64,000 nt of DNA, from the NCBI RefSeq assembly GCF_038002225.1, contig NZ_JBBOCA010000001.1, positions 5,642,001 to 5,706,000 on the forward strand. Reading direction: 5' to 3'. Positions 16,188 through 25,856 of the stretch are shown here, one piece after another (position 1 is the first letter of the stretch; each line of letters starts with the position of its first letter). This DNA is from Paenibacillus sp. FSL R7-0204. GTDB lineage: Bacteria; Bacillota; Bacilli; Paenibacillales; Paenibacillaceae. Made by a program: the position numbers and the translations under genes. The notes below the pieces were generated by a model. It had not been told where the DNA came from. It saw only the letters and a list, made by a program, of their open reading frames with translations, and did not search any database.

Positions 16188-18605
16188 GTGAAAGTGAAAC
16201 AAATGGCAATACTGCTGCTCATCATGTGTGTGATTTTGACAGGCTGCATGGGGGGCAGCAAAGAAGGAAGTCCAGCGCCTTCATCCAGCCCGGCCGCCAC
16301 GGCAACTGCTGAGACGAAGAACACTTCGGGAAATCCTCCGCCTGAGGCTTCACAGACCGTGTACGATCTGAAGCAGAAGTATGATTCAGATGAAGCAGAT
16401 CACAGTCCGGGCATCATGCCGATGTATAATGTGGAGCAGGATATGGAGTTCATCTTCAGATTCAATACCGATCTTGGCTCAGAAGCCATCGGCAAGACAT
16501 TATCCGTACATACCGATATTAAGGCACTCCCGGAGAGCAAGGTAGGGACCCTTGAGGACTCACAGCTTGTTGACGGCAAAAGCGTATACTCCATCAAGCC
16601 GCTCGGCTTCGGTGTTCTTCCCTCCGATTCCTTGCGTGCTACCGGAGCCAGCTCCTGGGGGAACGCGCCTGTCTACTACATCCGGCTCAACTATGACCTG
16701 GATGCCAAGTCGCCAACTGTGCTGAAGCAGCCGGTGATCATTCCGTTCACGGTGAAATCGGATCTGCCCACACCGACTCTGGATGCCGACATCAGTCCTG
16801 ACGGCAGACTGACGCTGGTGTGGAATGAGGTGCCGGGTGCAGAGAGCTATAACATTTACAGTGCTTCCCACATTACAATGGAGAACACGAATGAGCCGCT
16901 CAGCGGTGCGGAGCAGGGTTATGCGGATCAGCGTCCGCTGTTGATTGCGACAGTGCAGGGTACTTCGTACAACGACTTCATGAAGGACGGACGCGGTGCG
17001 CTCGGTATAGTAGATGAGACGATTACCAGCATACAGAATAACAATGTCCAAGGGGAATATTACGTCACTGCTGTTCAGGGAGACAAAGAATCCCGGTTCA
17101 GCCGTTCGGCAGATACCGTGGCTTTATCCAAACGGCTGCCGCGCACCGTGGCTTCTGAGGATAACATCAACCTGAAATTGTACAAGAATGCCAAAGAGCT
17201 GCCAAAAACCGTTCCGGTCCAGTTCATTGATGGCTCCAAAGCTTCAGTTACTGTTCTCTACGACACAGGTTCGGTCAAGCTTAAGTCTTCCGGTCCAACC
17301 GATGTCCCGTACACACTTCAAGGTACTGCGCTCAAAGGATATGTTCAGGTTGCGCAATTGACGAAAGCCGATATTTCCAGTCTTGCAGCCGCCCAGAGCA
17401 ACAAGGCCAATCCGGGATATGTGGAGCCGCAGAATGACACGGATTATGTGCCCGCACCGGATGTACCGACCATCATCGACAACAGCGATAGCGGGAACGC
17501 CAGTGAACCTGGGGATAATGTCATCGACCAGCAAAAAGAAAATACCAAGAGCAAGGTAGAGGAAGGCAACAAACAGGCGGTTCCGGGCACCACGATACGG
17601 GCAGATCTGATTCATGCAGACTCTGCGCTTGAGGAATATCTCGCGTTGACCCTGATGAACGGCGACACCGAAATCTCGCTGCAAGCCTTCCCGGAGGCGC
17701 AGAATGCCCGTACCCTGGTGGATGTAATTGAGAAGGTAGTCTACCAGAACCCGCTCATTCTCGGCTTCCGCGGCTATGGCTACGATTATGAGAAGCTGAC
17801 GCTGAATGTGAAGTACGATGATTCTGCCGAGATCATCCGCTCCAAGCAGAAGGAGATCCTTGCCGAGGCAGATAAAGTAATCGCTGGTGTGATCAAGGAA
17901 GGCATGAGCGCGGATGAGAAGCAGATGGCGATCTACGATTATCTGAATGATAACACCGCCTATGACGATGCTGCACTGGAGAATGCCATGGAGCAGGAGT
18001 TCAAGACAGTAGATGCGAAGTATAACGATTCTTTCAATACCTATGGCATTTTGGTTAAAAAAGTCGGCGTATGCATGAGCTATGCCCATACCTTCCAGCT
18101 GCTCTCTGATCTCGTCCAGGTCCCTTCGATGGTCGTCACAGGAACCATGAGCGGCGTGAATCACGCCTGGAACAAGGTGAAGCTCGGCGACGAATGGGTC
18201 AACGTTGACCCGACCAACAACGCTACCAATACCGGGCTTCCTTATTTGCTCTATAACTCCAATGATGCTACAGCCACCGATGTAGAGTATGTGATGGATA
18301 AGGCCTACTGGCTGGACCACGAGCTGCCTCTGTTCAAGGCCACCAGCAATGCTTACGATTATTACGTGACCCAAGGGCTGGAGGTAAATTCCCTGGAAGC
18401 CTACAAGACCAAGCTGGCAGAACAGCTGAAGAAAGGCGAGACTCTGGTAGTCCTGCGCGTTCTGGGCAATACTGACAGCTCCGAGCTGATGCAGAAAACT
18501 GCCGAGGTCATCAAGCAACACGATGCCGCCAAGCTGGATCGTGCAGGCATGGTGGAGCTGGGAAGCTACGTGGCGGTTCAATTGGATGCCGCAGCCCAGC
18601 AATAA
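16188..18605 (+). CDS. Lipoprotein with transglutaminase-like (TGc) domain
   Basis: The 805-residue protein starts at GTG 16188 and has a lipoprotein signal peptide ending in LTGC, with Cys20 as the lipidated residue. A Ser/Pro/Thr-rich linker follows, then an FN3-like region (about 200-300, LTLVWNEVPGAESYNIYSAS). A transglutaminase/protease-like core closes the protein: Cys629 in GVCMSYAHTFQLL, His659 in GVNHAWNKV and Asp674 in VNVDPTNN form the expected triad. Surface lipoproteins of this type may cross-link or cleave cell-surface proteins; the substrate is unknown. A strong terminator follows. Confidence 0.85.
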   Translation: MKVKQMAILLLIMCVILTGCMGGSKEGSPAPSSSPAATATAETKNTSGNPPPEASQTVYDLKQKYDSDEADHSPGIMPMYNVEQDMEFIFRFNTDLGSEAIGKTLSVHTDIKALPESKVGTLEDSQLVDGKSVYSIKPLGFGVLPSDSLRATGASSWGNAPVYYIRLNYDLDAKSPTVLKQPVIIPFTVKSDLPTPTLDADISPDGRLTLVWNEVPGAESYNIYSASHITMENTNEPLSGAEQGYADQRPLLIATVQGTSYNDFMKDGRGALGIVDETITSIQNNNVQGEYYVTAVQGDKESRFSRSADTVALSKRLPRTVASEDNINLKLYKNAKELPKTVPVQFIDGSKASVTVLYDTGSVKLKSSGPTDVPYTLQGTALKGYVQVAQLTKADISSLAAAQSNKANPGYVEPQNDTDYVPAPDVPTIIDNSDSGNASEPGDNVIDQQKENTKSKVEEGNKQAVPGTTIRADLIHADSALEEYLALTLMNGDTEISLQAFPEAQNARTLVDVIEKVVYQNPLILGFRGYGYDYEKLTLNVKYDDSAEIIRSKQKEILAEADKVIAGVIKEGMSADEKQMAIYDYLNDNTAYDDAALENAMEQEFKTVDAKYNDSFNTYGILVKKVGVCMSYAHTFQLLSDLVQVPSMVVTGTMSGVNHAWNKVKLGDEWVNVDPTNNATNTGLPYLLYNSNDATATDVEYVMDKAYWLDHELPLFKATSNAYDYYVTQGLEVNSLEAYKTKLAEQLKKGETLVVLRVLGNTDSSELMQKTAEVIKQHDAAKLDRAGMVELGSYVAVQLDAAAQQ

Positions 18606-18674
18606 CGCTAATGTAGTCGAAAAACCGATCACATTGAGCAGCCGTAAAGGTGCATGCGCCGGATATACGGACAA

Positions 18675-18708
18675 AAGGCAAGCCCCGCTGCTGGGGCTTG
18701 CCTTTCTT
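18675..18708 (+). terminator. Strong terminator after the transglutaminase gene
   Basis: A perfect 12-bp stem (AAGGCAAGCCCC with GGGGCTTGCCTT) around a six-base loop, followed by T residues. It can also serve the convergent DJ-1/PfpI gene. Confidence 0.85.
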
Positions 18709-18720
18709 GGTGAATCCTCT

Positions 18721-19326
18721 CTATTCCTCTTCATACGGATAGTAAATATCGCTCAGGTTACCTGCCTGATAATAGGGGTACTCCAGTTTTTGTTGCACCT
18801 GTCGCGCAGTGTCTGTATTTACTAAGCACTCGATCAGGTACAGACCGAGATCGATTGAGGACGTTACTCCGCCTCCGGTGAAGGTGTCGCCGTCCCGGAC
18901 GGCCCGGGCCTTAATGACTTCCCCGCAGTAAGGGGCAAGCAAAGCATAGGCCGATGAGTTCGTTGTCGCTTTTTTCCCCTCCAGGAATCCTGCCGCCCCT
19001 AAGAGCAGTGCACCCGTGCACACCGACACTTTATAGCGTGCGCCTTCTGCCGTCCGTATCCAGCTTATGAAGTCCTCATCGTAGCGGAGCGTCCGGGTCA
19101 CATAGCCGCCCGGGAGGAACACCAGATCGAATGTCCCCAGATCAGGCAGTATCTCATTAGCCTTGATAGTCAACCCCCGGTCATCCGTCACCTCCGCCTT
19201 GTTAGCGCAGAAGGTCCAGGATACGTTCTCCTTCGCCTTCAGGATTGCCACCCAGCTCACCGCTTCATAGAACCCCACAAAATCCATGCTGGTCATGCCG
19301 TCAAACAGAACAAATGCCATTCTCAT
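18721..19326 (-). CDS. DJ-1/PfpI family protein
   Basis: The 201-residue protein has the class-I glutamine amidotransferase-like fold: AFVLFDGMTSMDFVG at the N-terminus, LVFLPGGYVTRTLRYD, and the nucleophile elbow VCTGALLLGAAGFLEG with Cys103. It is closest to the isonitrile hydratase/ThiJ-like group that also forms the N-terminal part of some AraC regulators. The reaction is not fixed by the sequence. It lies in a minus-strand run with a VanZ-like gene and an AraC-type regulator. Confidence 0.85.
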   Translation of the reverse strand: MRMAFVLFDGMTSMDFVGFYEAVSWVAILKAKENVSWTFCANKAEVTDDRGLTIKANEILPDLGTFDLVFLPGGYVTRTLRYDEDFISWIRTAEGARYKVSVCTGALLLGAAGFLEGKKATTNSSAYALLAPYCGEVIKARAVRDGDTFTGGGVTSSIDLGLYLIECLVNTDTARQVQQKLEYPYYQAGNLSDIYYPYEEE

Positions 19327-19365
19327 GTACCGTCACCCATCCTCTCTGAACAGAAGATTAAGTAC

Positions 19366-20298
19366 TCATTGCCAGAAATACTGCATCTTCTTATACCCCA
19401 CATCCCATACTTTCAATTCGCCCTTAATCGTGATCTTCAGCTCTTGCCCTGGCTCAACCGGCATCTCGTATACCACAGGGTACTGTTCAGGATTAGTACG
19501 CTGAAAATCTCCAGTATAATTCAAGAATTCCTGGCCATCCCGGGTAATACTGATCTCACCGGAATAATCCGTTGGTTCGGGGTTTCCGAAAGTGAAGCAG
19601 AAAGTCGTCTGTCCCTCAGACTTGTACGTGAACGTTCTGGAATCTCCGCCTTCAGCGCCATATAGGTTATTGCGGAGCGGTATCTTCTGTCCGTTGATTT
19701 GAATGCTGTCCGGTTTGTCTGCGGATGAATTGCCCGAGGTGTCCGTCCATTCCGTGACCGCTGTGAACGGCCCCTCTACTTTAGTTATTATTTTGTTTAC
19801 CGCTGCGCCTAGTCCCCATAAAGCTATAAAAAGGACCAACCCCGCTATAGCCGTTGCCGCCAGATTGCGCCCGAGGCTCCGGTAACGGAAGCCAAGCTTG
19901 TACGCCCCGAAACCGAGGGCTGCACCAACCGAATTCTGAAGAGCATCATTGATATCGAAGCTGCCCAGGAAGGTAAGGGCCTGGAGCGTTTCAAGCACAA
20001 GAATCGCGATGAAGAACAAGGTGATGAACCGGACGAAGCTGACCCGGTACAGCCATGGAATCAATATACCGAAAGGAACAAACGCAAGTGTGTTCCCGAA
20101 ACCCACCAAATCCATCAGGGTGGGAGGAAAAAGATCAGACGGAGTCGGCATCAAAATGAAGTTTTCAGGCATGAAAATAAAGGTGTAAACGGTATGATCC
20201 GAAGCCTCTCCTCTGCCGAAAGCAAAGAACATAAAATAAAGCACAAGCAGCGTGTACAATACGGTTACTGTTAGTAGAATCTTGCGTTGTTTGACCAT
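19366..20298 (-). CDS. VanZ-like membrane protein
   Basis: The start is the ATG giving MVKQRKILLT, preceded by AAGGAG; a longer frame reaches 20328 but covers that site. Four to five hydrophobic segments span residues about 5-160, with VanZ hallmarks (MDLVGFGNTLAFVPFGIL and SFDINDALQNSVGAALGF). The last 130 residues form an extracytoplasmic beta-rich domain with TFCFTFGNPEPTDYSGEI and PGQELKITIKGEL. VanZ proteins affect glycopeptide tolerance in some species, but most are of unknown role. The added C-terminal domain is unusual compared with short VanZ proteins. Confidence 0.8.
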   Translation of the reverse strand: MVKQRKILLTVTVLYTLLVLYFMFFAFGRGEASDHTVYTFIFMPENFILMPTPSDLFPPTLMDLVGFGNTLAFVPFGILIPWLYRVSFVRFITLFFIAILVLETLQALTFLGSFDINDALQNSVGAALGFGAYKLGFRYRSLGRNLAATAIAGLVLFIALWGLGAAVNKIITKVEGPFTAVTEWTDTSGNSSADKPDSIQINGQKIPLRNNLYGAEGGDSRTFTYKSEGQTTFCFTFGNPEPTDYSGEISITRDGQEFLNYTGDFQRTNPEQYPVVYEMPVEPGQELKITIKGELKVWDVGYKKMQYFWQ

Positions 20299-20339
20299 GG
20301 TTAGCTCCTTCATACTATTTTTCCACATATTACTATAAC

Positions 20340-21272
20340 CTATTTAACGGTTTCATGAAACCCGCGCTCACGCACCGGAACATAAATCTCCATCACGGAA
20401 TCCACGCGGGCGTGACAGCGTTCGTCGTAGAACTCAAAGTTCAGCTTATCTTCGTCGTGCATATAGCCGCTGCCCGGGAACCAGTCCTCGAAGATATATC
20501 TCCAGGTACTCTTGACCACCTCAGCAAAAGTCTCCGGTCTCGCCTCATCGGTAGCGTCCACCGGGGGTGTCGTAAATACCGCATACTGCGCAGCAGGCAC
20601 AACTGCCGTAAGCATATCAGGAGTAACCTTACTGAAGTCTTCCACTATAACCCCCAACAGATAGACGGCGTTGCCGCCAGCGTCTGACGGTATACATAAG
20701 CCGACCTCCCCGTGCTTCGGCGGATTCAGCTTCGCGTACATTTGATCCTCCAGATTATCGCCCTCATAGTTATACCAGAAAGAAGCGACATCCTGCGTAG
20801 CATTCCCCGCCTCCACATTCGTCCCGATTCCATACCCCGCTACGTTAAAAGCAGGCTTCGTCACCAATACAGGCTCCGCGATGTATTCCTTGATGTCATA
20901 CTCCAGCCGGTCCCGGAGATATCCGCTCATCCGCGCCGCATACTGAGAGGGACTGTAGCCGTAGGTCTTGCGGAAGGCTTTGGCGAAGCCCCCGGGGGTC
21001 TCGAAGCCATATTCCAGCGCAATCTCCGTAATTCTCCGCCCGTTGAACAATTCAACGGCAGCACGCGACAATCTCCGGGTGCGCACATATTCCATGACCG
21101 GCATGTCCTGCGACTGGCTGAACATCCGGCAAAAATGATACAGCGAATACCCCGCATACGCCGCAATCTGTTCCGCTGTCAGCGGGTCCATGAGATGCTC
21201 CTCAATATAATCAATACTCCGCCCGATCTCTCTGCTGTAATTCAGTGAATCCACCGGCCTTTCAATATACAT
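20340..21272 (-). CDS. AraC-family regulator with GyrI-like effector domain
   Basis: Residues about 12-115 hold two helix-turn-helix units of the AraC family (AEQIAAYAGYSLYHFCRMFS and ITEIALEYGFETPGGFAKAF with the YGYSPSQY signature). Residues about 140-305 match the GyrI/effector-binding fold (VTKPAFNVAGYGIGTNVE at the start, YVPVRERGF at the end). The layout equals Rob/BmrR-like multidrug sensors. It sits 11 bases beyond the VanZ frame and may regulate its neighbours. The ligand is unknown. Confidence 0.85.
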   Translation of the reverse strand: MYIERPVDSLNYSREIGRSIDYIEEHLMDPLTAEQIAAYAGYSLYHFCRMFSQSQDMPVMEYVRTRRLSRAAVELFNGRRITEIALEYGFETPGGFAKAFRKTYGYSPSQYAARMSGYLRDRLEYDIKEYIAEPVLVTKPAFNVAGYGIGTNVEAGNATQDVASFWYNYEGDNLEDQMYAKLNPPKHGEVGLCIPSDAGGNAVYLLGVIVEDFSKVTPDMLTAVVPAAQYAVFTTPPVDATDEARPETFAEVVKSTWRYIFEDWFPGSGYMHDEDKLNFEFYDERCHARVDSVMEIYVPVRERGFHETVK

Positions 21273-21338
21273 AGGTGCACATATTATAACAGACGGCGGC
21301 CTGCGGGACTGATCCAGTCTTGCTATATGATCAGCTTT

Positions 21339-21782
21339 TCAGACAATCTTGTCAAATATAGCGGCTGCGAACAGGCGGGCTTTCTCGACATCCACCTCAT
21401 TAGGATGCCCTTTTTTATCCAGATTGAAGCCCATCGGGCTGAACTCCCCGGGACAATGGAACTCACCGATCACGTTGCTGCCCTTCGCTGCCAGCTTGGT
21501 CTCAACCAGCACCTGATTCTTGAATTCTCCAGAGCCGGATGTGCAGAAAATAAAGACATTTTTGTCCCGGAGCGGCATTCTCTTGATGAATTTGAACATC
21601 CTGCGGTGAATTTTGGAGGCGTAAATGCCTGAACCGAGGCCAATCAGGTCATATACGGACAACATCTCAGGCTTAACGTCCTCCACTTTGGCCAAATCTG
21701 CCCCCAACACTTCAGCCATAGCGGCTGCAATCTTCTGTGTGTTCATGCTGCGGCCAGATCGGTAAATAATGATAGTCTTCAT
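21339..21782 (-). CDS. Flavodoxin-domain protein
   Basis: The 147-residue protein begins KTIIIYRSGRSMNTQKIAAA, a flavodoxin phosphate-binding loop, and continues with YDLIGLGSGIYASKIHR and FIFCTSGSGEF, the FMN-binding loops. It is the short form used as an electron carrier or a protoporphyrinogen-oxidase-like reductase (HemG-type), without added domains. A palindrome in its promoter is shared with the neighbouring TetR gene, so it is probably under TetR control. Confidence 0.85.
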   Translation of the reverse strand: MKTIIIYRSGRSMNTQKIAAAMAEVLGADLAKVEDVKPEMLSVYDLIGLGSGIYASKIHRRMFKFIKRMPLRDKNVFIFCTSGSGEFKNQVLVETKLAAKGSNVIGEFHCPGEFSPMGFNLDKKGHPNEVDVEKARLFAAAIFDKIV

Positions 21783-21812
21783 AATGGCGCCTCAATTCGT
21801 TATATTTAAAAT

Positions 21813-21840
21813 ATGAATGAACTTAATTAAATTCATTCAT
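21813..21840. promoter_or_regulatory. Probable TetR operator before the flavodoxin gene
   Basis: ATGAATGAA and TTCATTCAT form an inverted repeat around CTTAATTAAA. Nearly the same palindrome lies before the tetR gene at 22533-22558. Confidence 0.6.
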
Positions 21841-21926
21841 TTCAAGCCAAAATAAAATGCCCAGGATATCCACTGAACATTTAATAGTGTATTCTGCCGC
21901 CAGCAAAGCGATGCCGGAGACCTTTG

Positions 21927-22514
21927 TCAATGCTGTGTATCCGTCAAGCCTTTCATTATAAATTCGACCAAATAGTCCAAGATCTGCGGGAAATAGCTAA
22001 CCCCGATCTCTTCCTTGTGAATGTCGATATACGGCACGGAGTTGAACAAGGCGAGAATCATCCCGTCCTCCAGATCTGTTCTGATTTTCCCCTTGGTCTT
22101 CCAGTGACGGATTAATTCCAGCGTGCCGCTGTTCATCATCTCATGAATGCCCTCTATCCCGCCGTGTTCATAGAATTCCTTCTCCAGCTTGCTGAAGAGC
22201 GCTTTGTTGTACCATTCCTTCAGAATTGGATTCATATGGATGCCGCTGTAATTAAGCGCCATGATTTCTTTGAGCACCTTAGTCGGCTCATCATCCAGAT
22301 TGACCGACGACTCCAGAATGCTCCGCTTCAGCGCCTCATTCTCCCGCAGGTAGATCTCTATGAACAGCTTCTCTTTGGAGGCGTAATAATTATAGAACGT
22401 GCCTACTGCGTACCCGCACATCTTCGTAATGTCGGACACATTGGTGTCCTTGAAGCCCCGGGTGCTGAACAGCTCTTTGCCGCATCTGAAAATCTCTGCC
22501 TTCTTATCTTCCAT
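21927..22514 (-). CDS. TetR-family repressor
   Basis: The 195-residue protein carries an N-terminal helix-turn-helix (FRCGKELFSTRGFKDTNVSD, then ITKMCGYAVGTFYNYYASKE), the hallmark of TetR regulators; the rest is an all-helical ligand domain. It is encoded 145 bases upstream of the flavodoxin gene on the same strand. Palindromic TGARTGAA..TTCATTCA sites occur in front of both genes, which supports autoregulation and control of the flavodoxin gene. The inducer is unknown. Confidence 0.88.
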   Translation of the reverse strand: MEDKKAEIFRCGKELFSTRGFKDTNVSDITKMCGYAVGTFYNYYASKEKLFIEIYLRENEALKRSILESSVNLDDEPTKVLKEIMALNYSGIHMNPILKEWYNKALFSKLEKEFYEHGGIEGIHEMMNSGTLELIRHWKTKGKIRTDLEDGMILALFNSVPYIDIHKEEIGVSYFPQILDYLVEFIMKGLTDTQH

Positions 22515-22532
22515 CTGTCAGCCCTCCACGCC

Positions 22533-22558
22533 TGAGTGAATATTATTTAATTCATTCA
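22533..22558. promoter_or_regulatory. Probable TetR operator before tetR
   Basis: TGAGTGAA and TTCATTCA flank an AT-rich centre; it matches the palindrome at 21813-21840. It lies 19 bases upstream of the tetR start. Confidence 0.6.
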
Positions 22559-22674
22559 TAATGTAGCACAGCCAGTCAGCCATTACAATGCACTTTTATA
22601 TTGGTCTGATACGAATCACTTCCAATTTCTATGAATAGGCTATTGTAATGAATTCAAGAATGGAGGGTTCCCTA

Positions 22675-23556
22675 ATGAACTACAGAAACGAGAATCCGGA
22701 ACATCAGGCTCACCCGTCAGGCTATCGGCATTTGCCGCAGCCCTATCCTTATTCGCATTACCACTACCTAGTACGTTCGGAGACCGCTAAGGAGACCGCT
22801 CCGAGAATTGCTCAGAAGTCTGCAACTGCCGGGAATACGCAGACTGTCCGGGCCTCCGAACCCCCGGCCGCTCCAAATAAGCTTGAGCATGACCATCCGG
22901 AGGGTACAATGGACGGCTGGCAGCAGATTCAGAATGCCAGCAAGCCGCAGAAGGTCGTGGAAAGCGAACATCCGGTTACCGCGCTCAAACCAGTGAACAG
23001 CCATCCCGGACCAAGTCAGACTGAAGGAAATAGAATTCATATCGATACGGGAGGCGAAATCGGGGGCAAACACGGCATTGGCTTACACGCCGGCGGGAAT
23101 CTGGCCTACAGCGGCGCTGATCTTAAGGCCGGCGGCCATATCGGCAGCCCCTCCTATGGGATCGAAGCCCAAGGCGATTCTCATTTGGGGGGCGGGCAAG
23201 GCCTAGGAGCAAATGTCGAAGCCCAGGCCTTCGGCAAATACGGGGTGGCCGCACAAGGAAAGGCCCAGCTCGGCGGCGGGCAAGGCGCAGAGGTCCAGAT
23301 GGGCGCGCAGGCCGGTGGCGACCACGGGCTGAATGCAGATGCGGGTGCTCATCTGGGTCTTAGTCAAGGCGCCGGTCTTGACTCCCATGTGCAGCTAGGC
23401 GGCAACAAGGGCATCGGGGCTGAGGCCAAAGCCCAGTTCGGCGGCGGCGAAGGCGCAGGCATCGGCCTGGGCGGACAGCTCGGCAAATATAACGGCCAAT
23501 TCAGCTTCAAGATTGGCGGCAAGCATCAGGAGCCTAAGGACTCTCAGGAGGATTAG
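22675..23556 (+). CDS. Glycine-rich 14-residue-repeat protein, unknown function
   Basis: The ATG at 22675 has GGAGGG upstream. The 293-residue protein has a Tyr/His/Pro-rich N-terminus (SGYRHLPQPYPYSHYHYL) and a charged middle. From about residue 120 it has roughly ten imperfect 14-residue units such as VQLGGNKGIGAEAK and AQFGGGEGAGIGLG. No signal peptide or membrane segment is present. The HPxxY-rich start plus glycine repeats resembles spore-coat or exosporium-type proteins, but I cannot assign a family. A strong terminator follows. Confidence 0.65.
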   Translation: MNYRNENPEHQAHPSGYRHLPQPYPYSHYHYLVRSETAKETAPRIAQKSATAGNTQTVRASEPPAAPNKLEHDHPEGTMDGWQQIQNASKPQKVVESEHPVTALKPVNSHPGPSQTEGNRIHIDTGGEIGGKHGIGLHAGGNLAYSGADLKAGGHIGSPSYGIEAQGDSHLGGGQGLGANVEAQAFGKYGVAAQGKAQLGGGQGAEVQMGAQAGGDHGLNADAGAHLGLSQGAGLDSHVQLGGNKGIGAEAKAQFGGGEGAGIGLGGQLGKYNGQFSFKIGGKHQEPKDSQED

Positions 23557-23649
23557 GAGGATTAGCCGTCTTCAGGAAGATAAAGAATCTCCTGACACTG
23601 CCGGTTATCCAGTCCGCACGGCTTCGCCAATCAGGCGCTTCGCTAGACT

Positions 23650-23698
23650 AAAGGGAATATCCCTCAGCCATCACCATGGCCTGGGATATTCCCTTTTG
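23650..23698 (+). terminator. Terminator after the glycine-rich repeat gene
   Basis: AAAGGGAATATCCC pairs perfectly with GGGATATTCCCTTT, followed by TT. The arm pairing also works for the convergent prkA transcript. Confidence 0.8.
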
Positions 23699-23790
23699 GC
23701 TGAGCGTACAAGTCTTAATTAGCTCCGGGACTGACAAGAGGACTGCCTGATGGCAGTCCCCGGTCCCCAGTATCCGTGAAGCCGCCTCCG

Positions 23791-25686
23791 TCAGCGGTTC
23801 AGCAGGCTTCCGACATATTTCAGCAGCTCATTGGCACAGATCGGGCAGTAGCCATGCTCATCAATCAGGCGGCGGCTGACCTCGTTGATCCGTTTGAGCT
23901 GGCTTTCATCCGGTGTCTTGGAGGAAGTGGTGATTTTGACGATATCCTTGAGGTCCGTGAACAGCTTCTTCTCGATGGCTTCCCGCAGCCGGTCGTGATT
24001 GTTGTACTCGAACTTCTTGCCCTTGCGGGAGTAGGACGAAATACGGATCAGGATCTCCTCGCGGAAGGCCTTCTTCGCATTCTCCGAGATGCCGATCTGC
24101 TCTTCAATGGAGCGCATCAGCCGCTCATCCGGCTCCATCTCCTCATCGGTAAGCGGGTCGCGGATTTTGGACCAGTTGCAGAAGGCTTCGATATTGTCGA
24201 GATAATTCTCGAACAGCGTCTTGGCCGATTCTTCAAAAGAGTATACGAACGCCTTCTGCACTTCGCTTTTGGCAAGAATATCGTATTCCTTGCGGGCAAT
24301 GGAAATAAAGTTCAGATAACGCTCGCGCTCCTCCTTCGTAATCGAAGGATGCTGATCCAGTCCGTCCTTGATCGCCCGCAGCACATCCAGCGCGTTCATG
24401 CACTGCAGATCACCTTTGATCAGGGCGCTGGAGATGCGGTTAATGACATAACGCGGGTCGATGCCGGACATGCCTTCATCTAAGTATTCAGTCTGCATCT
24501 CCTTCAGATCCGCTTCCTTGTAGCCCTCGACCTCTTCGCCGTCGTACATCCGCAGCTTCTTGATCAGATCCATCCCCTGCTTCTTGCTCTCCTTGAGCCG
24601 GGTCAGGATCGAGAAGATCGCCGCCGCACGCAGCGCATGAGGGGCAATATGCACATGCTTCATATCGCTCTGGCCGATCAGCTTGGCGTAGATTTTTTCC
24701 TCTTCAGAGACGCGCAGATTATAGGGAACCGGCATGACGATCATGCGGGACTGGAGCGCTTCGTTCTTTTTATTGGAGATGAAGGATTTATATTCGGTCT
24801 CATTCGTGTGGGCAATAATCATCTCATCCGCCGAAATTAACGCAAACCGCCCGGCCTTGAAATTGCCTTCCTGAGTCAGCGACAGCAGATTCCACAGGAA
24901 CTTCTCGTCACATTTCAGCATTTCCTGGAATTCCATGATCCCGCGGTTGGCCTTGTTCAGCTCCCCATCGAAGCGGTAGGCCCGCGGATCGGATTCCGAG
25001 CCGAATTCGGTAATGGTGGAGAAGTCGATACTGCCGGTCAGATCCGCGATATCCTGCGACTTCGGATCGGAAGGGCTGAATGTCCCAATCCCTACCCGCT
25101 CCTCTTCCGACAACAGCACCCGGGTAACCGCCACACGTTCAATATCCCCGTGGTAGTCATTCTTCAGCCGCATCTGGCAGGACGGGCAGAGATTGCCTTC
25201 AATCCGTACATCCAGCTCGCGTTCGATCTCAGGCCGCAGCTCCAGCGGAATCAGATGCAGCGGGTCCTCATGCATCGGGCAGCCCTCAATAGCATACACC
25301 GCACCCGCATTCGTGCGCGAATATTGCTCCAGGCCGCGCTTCAGCAGCGTGACCAAGGTGGACTTTCCTCCACTGACCGGTCCCATCAGCAGCAGAATCC
25401 GTTTGCGCACATCCAGCCTCCGGGCTGCGGAATGGAAGTATTCCTCCACCAGCTTTTCCACCGCACGATCCAGTCCAAAGATCTCCTGTTCAAAAAACTT
25501 ATACCGTTTACGTCCGTTAATGTCCTCGACGCCGTGTGACTTGATCATGTCGTATACGCGGGAATGAGCCGTTTTGGCGGGAGAAGGGTCTACTTTAAGC
25601 AGTTCTATATAGTCCTTGAAAGTGCCGCTCCACGCCAAACGGTCGTTCTCAGCCCGATGCGTTGCTATACGCTCAAAAATATCCAT
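23791..25686 (-). CDS. prkA: PrkA AAA-domain serine protein kinase/protease
   Basis: The 631-residue length equals the Bacillus family length. The N-terminal AAA module has Walker A GPVSGGKST (102-110) and the family-typical KRYKFFEQEIFGLDRAVEKL before it, the zinc-ribbon-like C-P-M-H...C-P-S-C segment, and the long C-terminal kinase-like region. PrkA acts in sporulation in Bacillus; later work reports Lon-like protease activity, so the name kinase is debated. The usual next gene yhbH is not visible; spoVR lies 9 kb away rather than adjacent. Confidence 0.95.
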   Translation of the reverse strand: MDIFERIATHRAENDRLAWSGTFKDYIELLKVDPSPAKTAHSRVYDMIKSHGVEDINGRKRYKFFEQEIFGLDRAVEKLVEEYFHSAARRLDVRKRILLLMGPVSGGKSTLVTLLKRGLEQYSRTNAGAVYAIEGCPMHEDPLHLIPLELRPEIERELDVRIEGNLCPSCQMRLKNDYHGDIERVAVTRVLLSEEERVGIGTFSPSDPKSQDIADLTGSIDFSTITEFGSESDPRAYRFDGELNKANRGIMEFQEMLKCDEKFLWNLLSLTQEGNFKAGRFALISADEMIIAHTNETEYKSFISNKKNEALQSRMIVMPVPYNLRVSEEEKIYAKLIGQSDMKHVHIAPHALRAAAIFSILTRLKESKKQGMDLIKKLRMYDGEEVEGYKEADLKEMQTEYLDEGMSGIDPRYVINRISSALIKGDLQCMNALDVLRAIKDGLDQHPSITKEERERYLNFISIARKEYDILAKSEVQKAFVYSFEESAKTLFENYLDNIEAFCNWSKIRDPLTDEEMEPDERLMRSIEEQIGISENAKKAFREEILIRISSYSRKGKKFEYNNHDRLREAIEKKLFTDLKDIVKITTSSKTPDESQLKRINEVSRRLIDEHGYCPICANELLKYVGSLLNR

Positions 25687-25856
25687 GGCTCGCTGCCTCC
25701 TCTTGCGCTCCTACTTGCTCCACCAAGCTTAGAAAGTGTATTACATACCTATGCGGCGAGCCCGGAATAGTTGACCTCTTTTTTGCTGTGCTATAATAGA
25801 GAATCATAAATTCTCTATTATAATTACGCTGCAATTCAGAGCAGGAGTGAATACGA

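Noticed and set aside
17244..18734. 496-aa minus-strand frame opposite the transglutaminase gene
   Set aside because: It is antisense to a gene with intact signal peptide and catalytic triad; its own translation has no domain.
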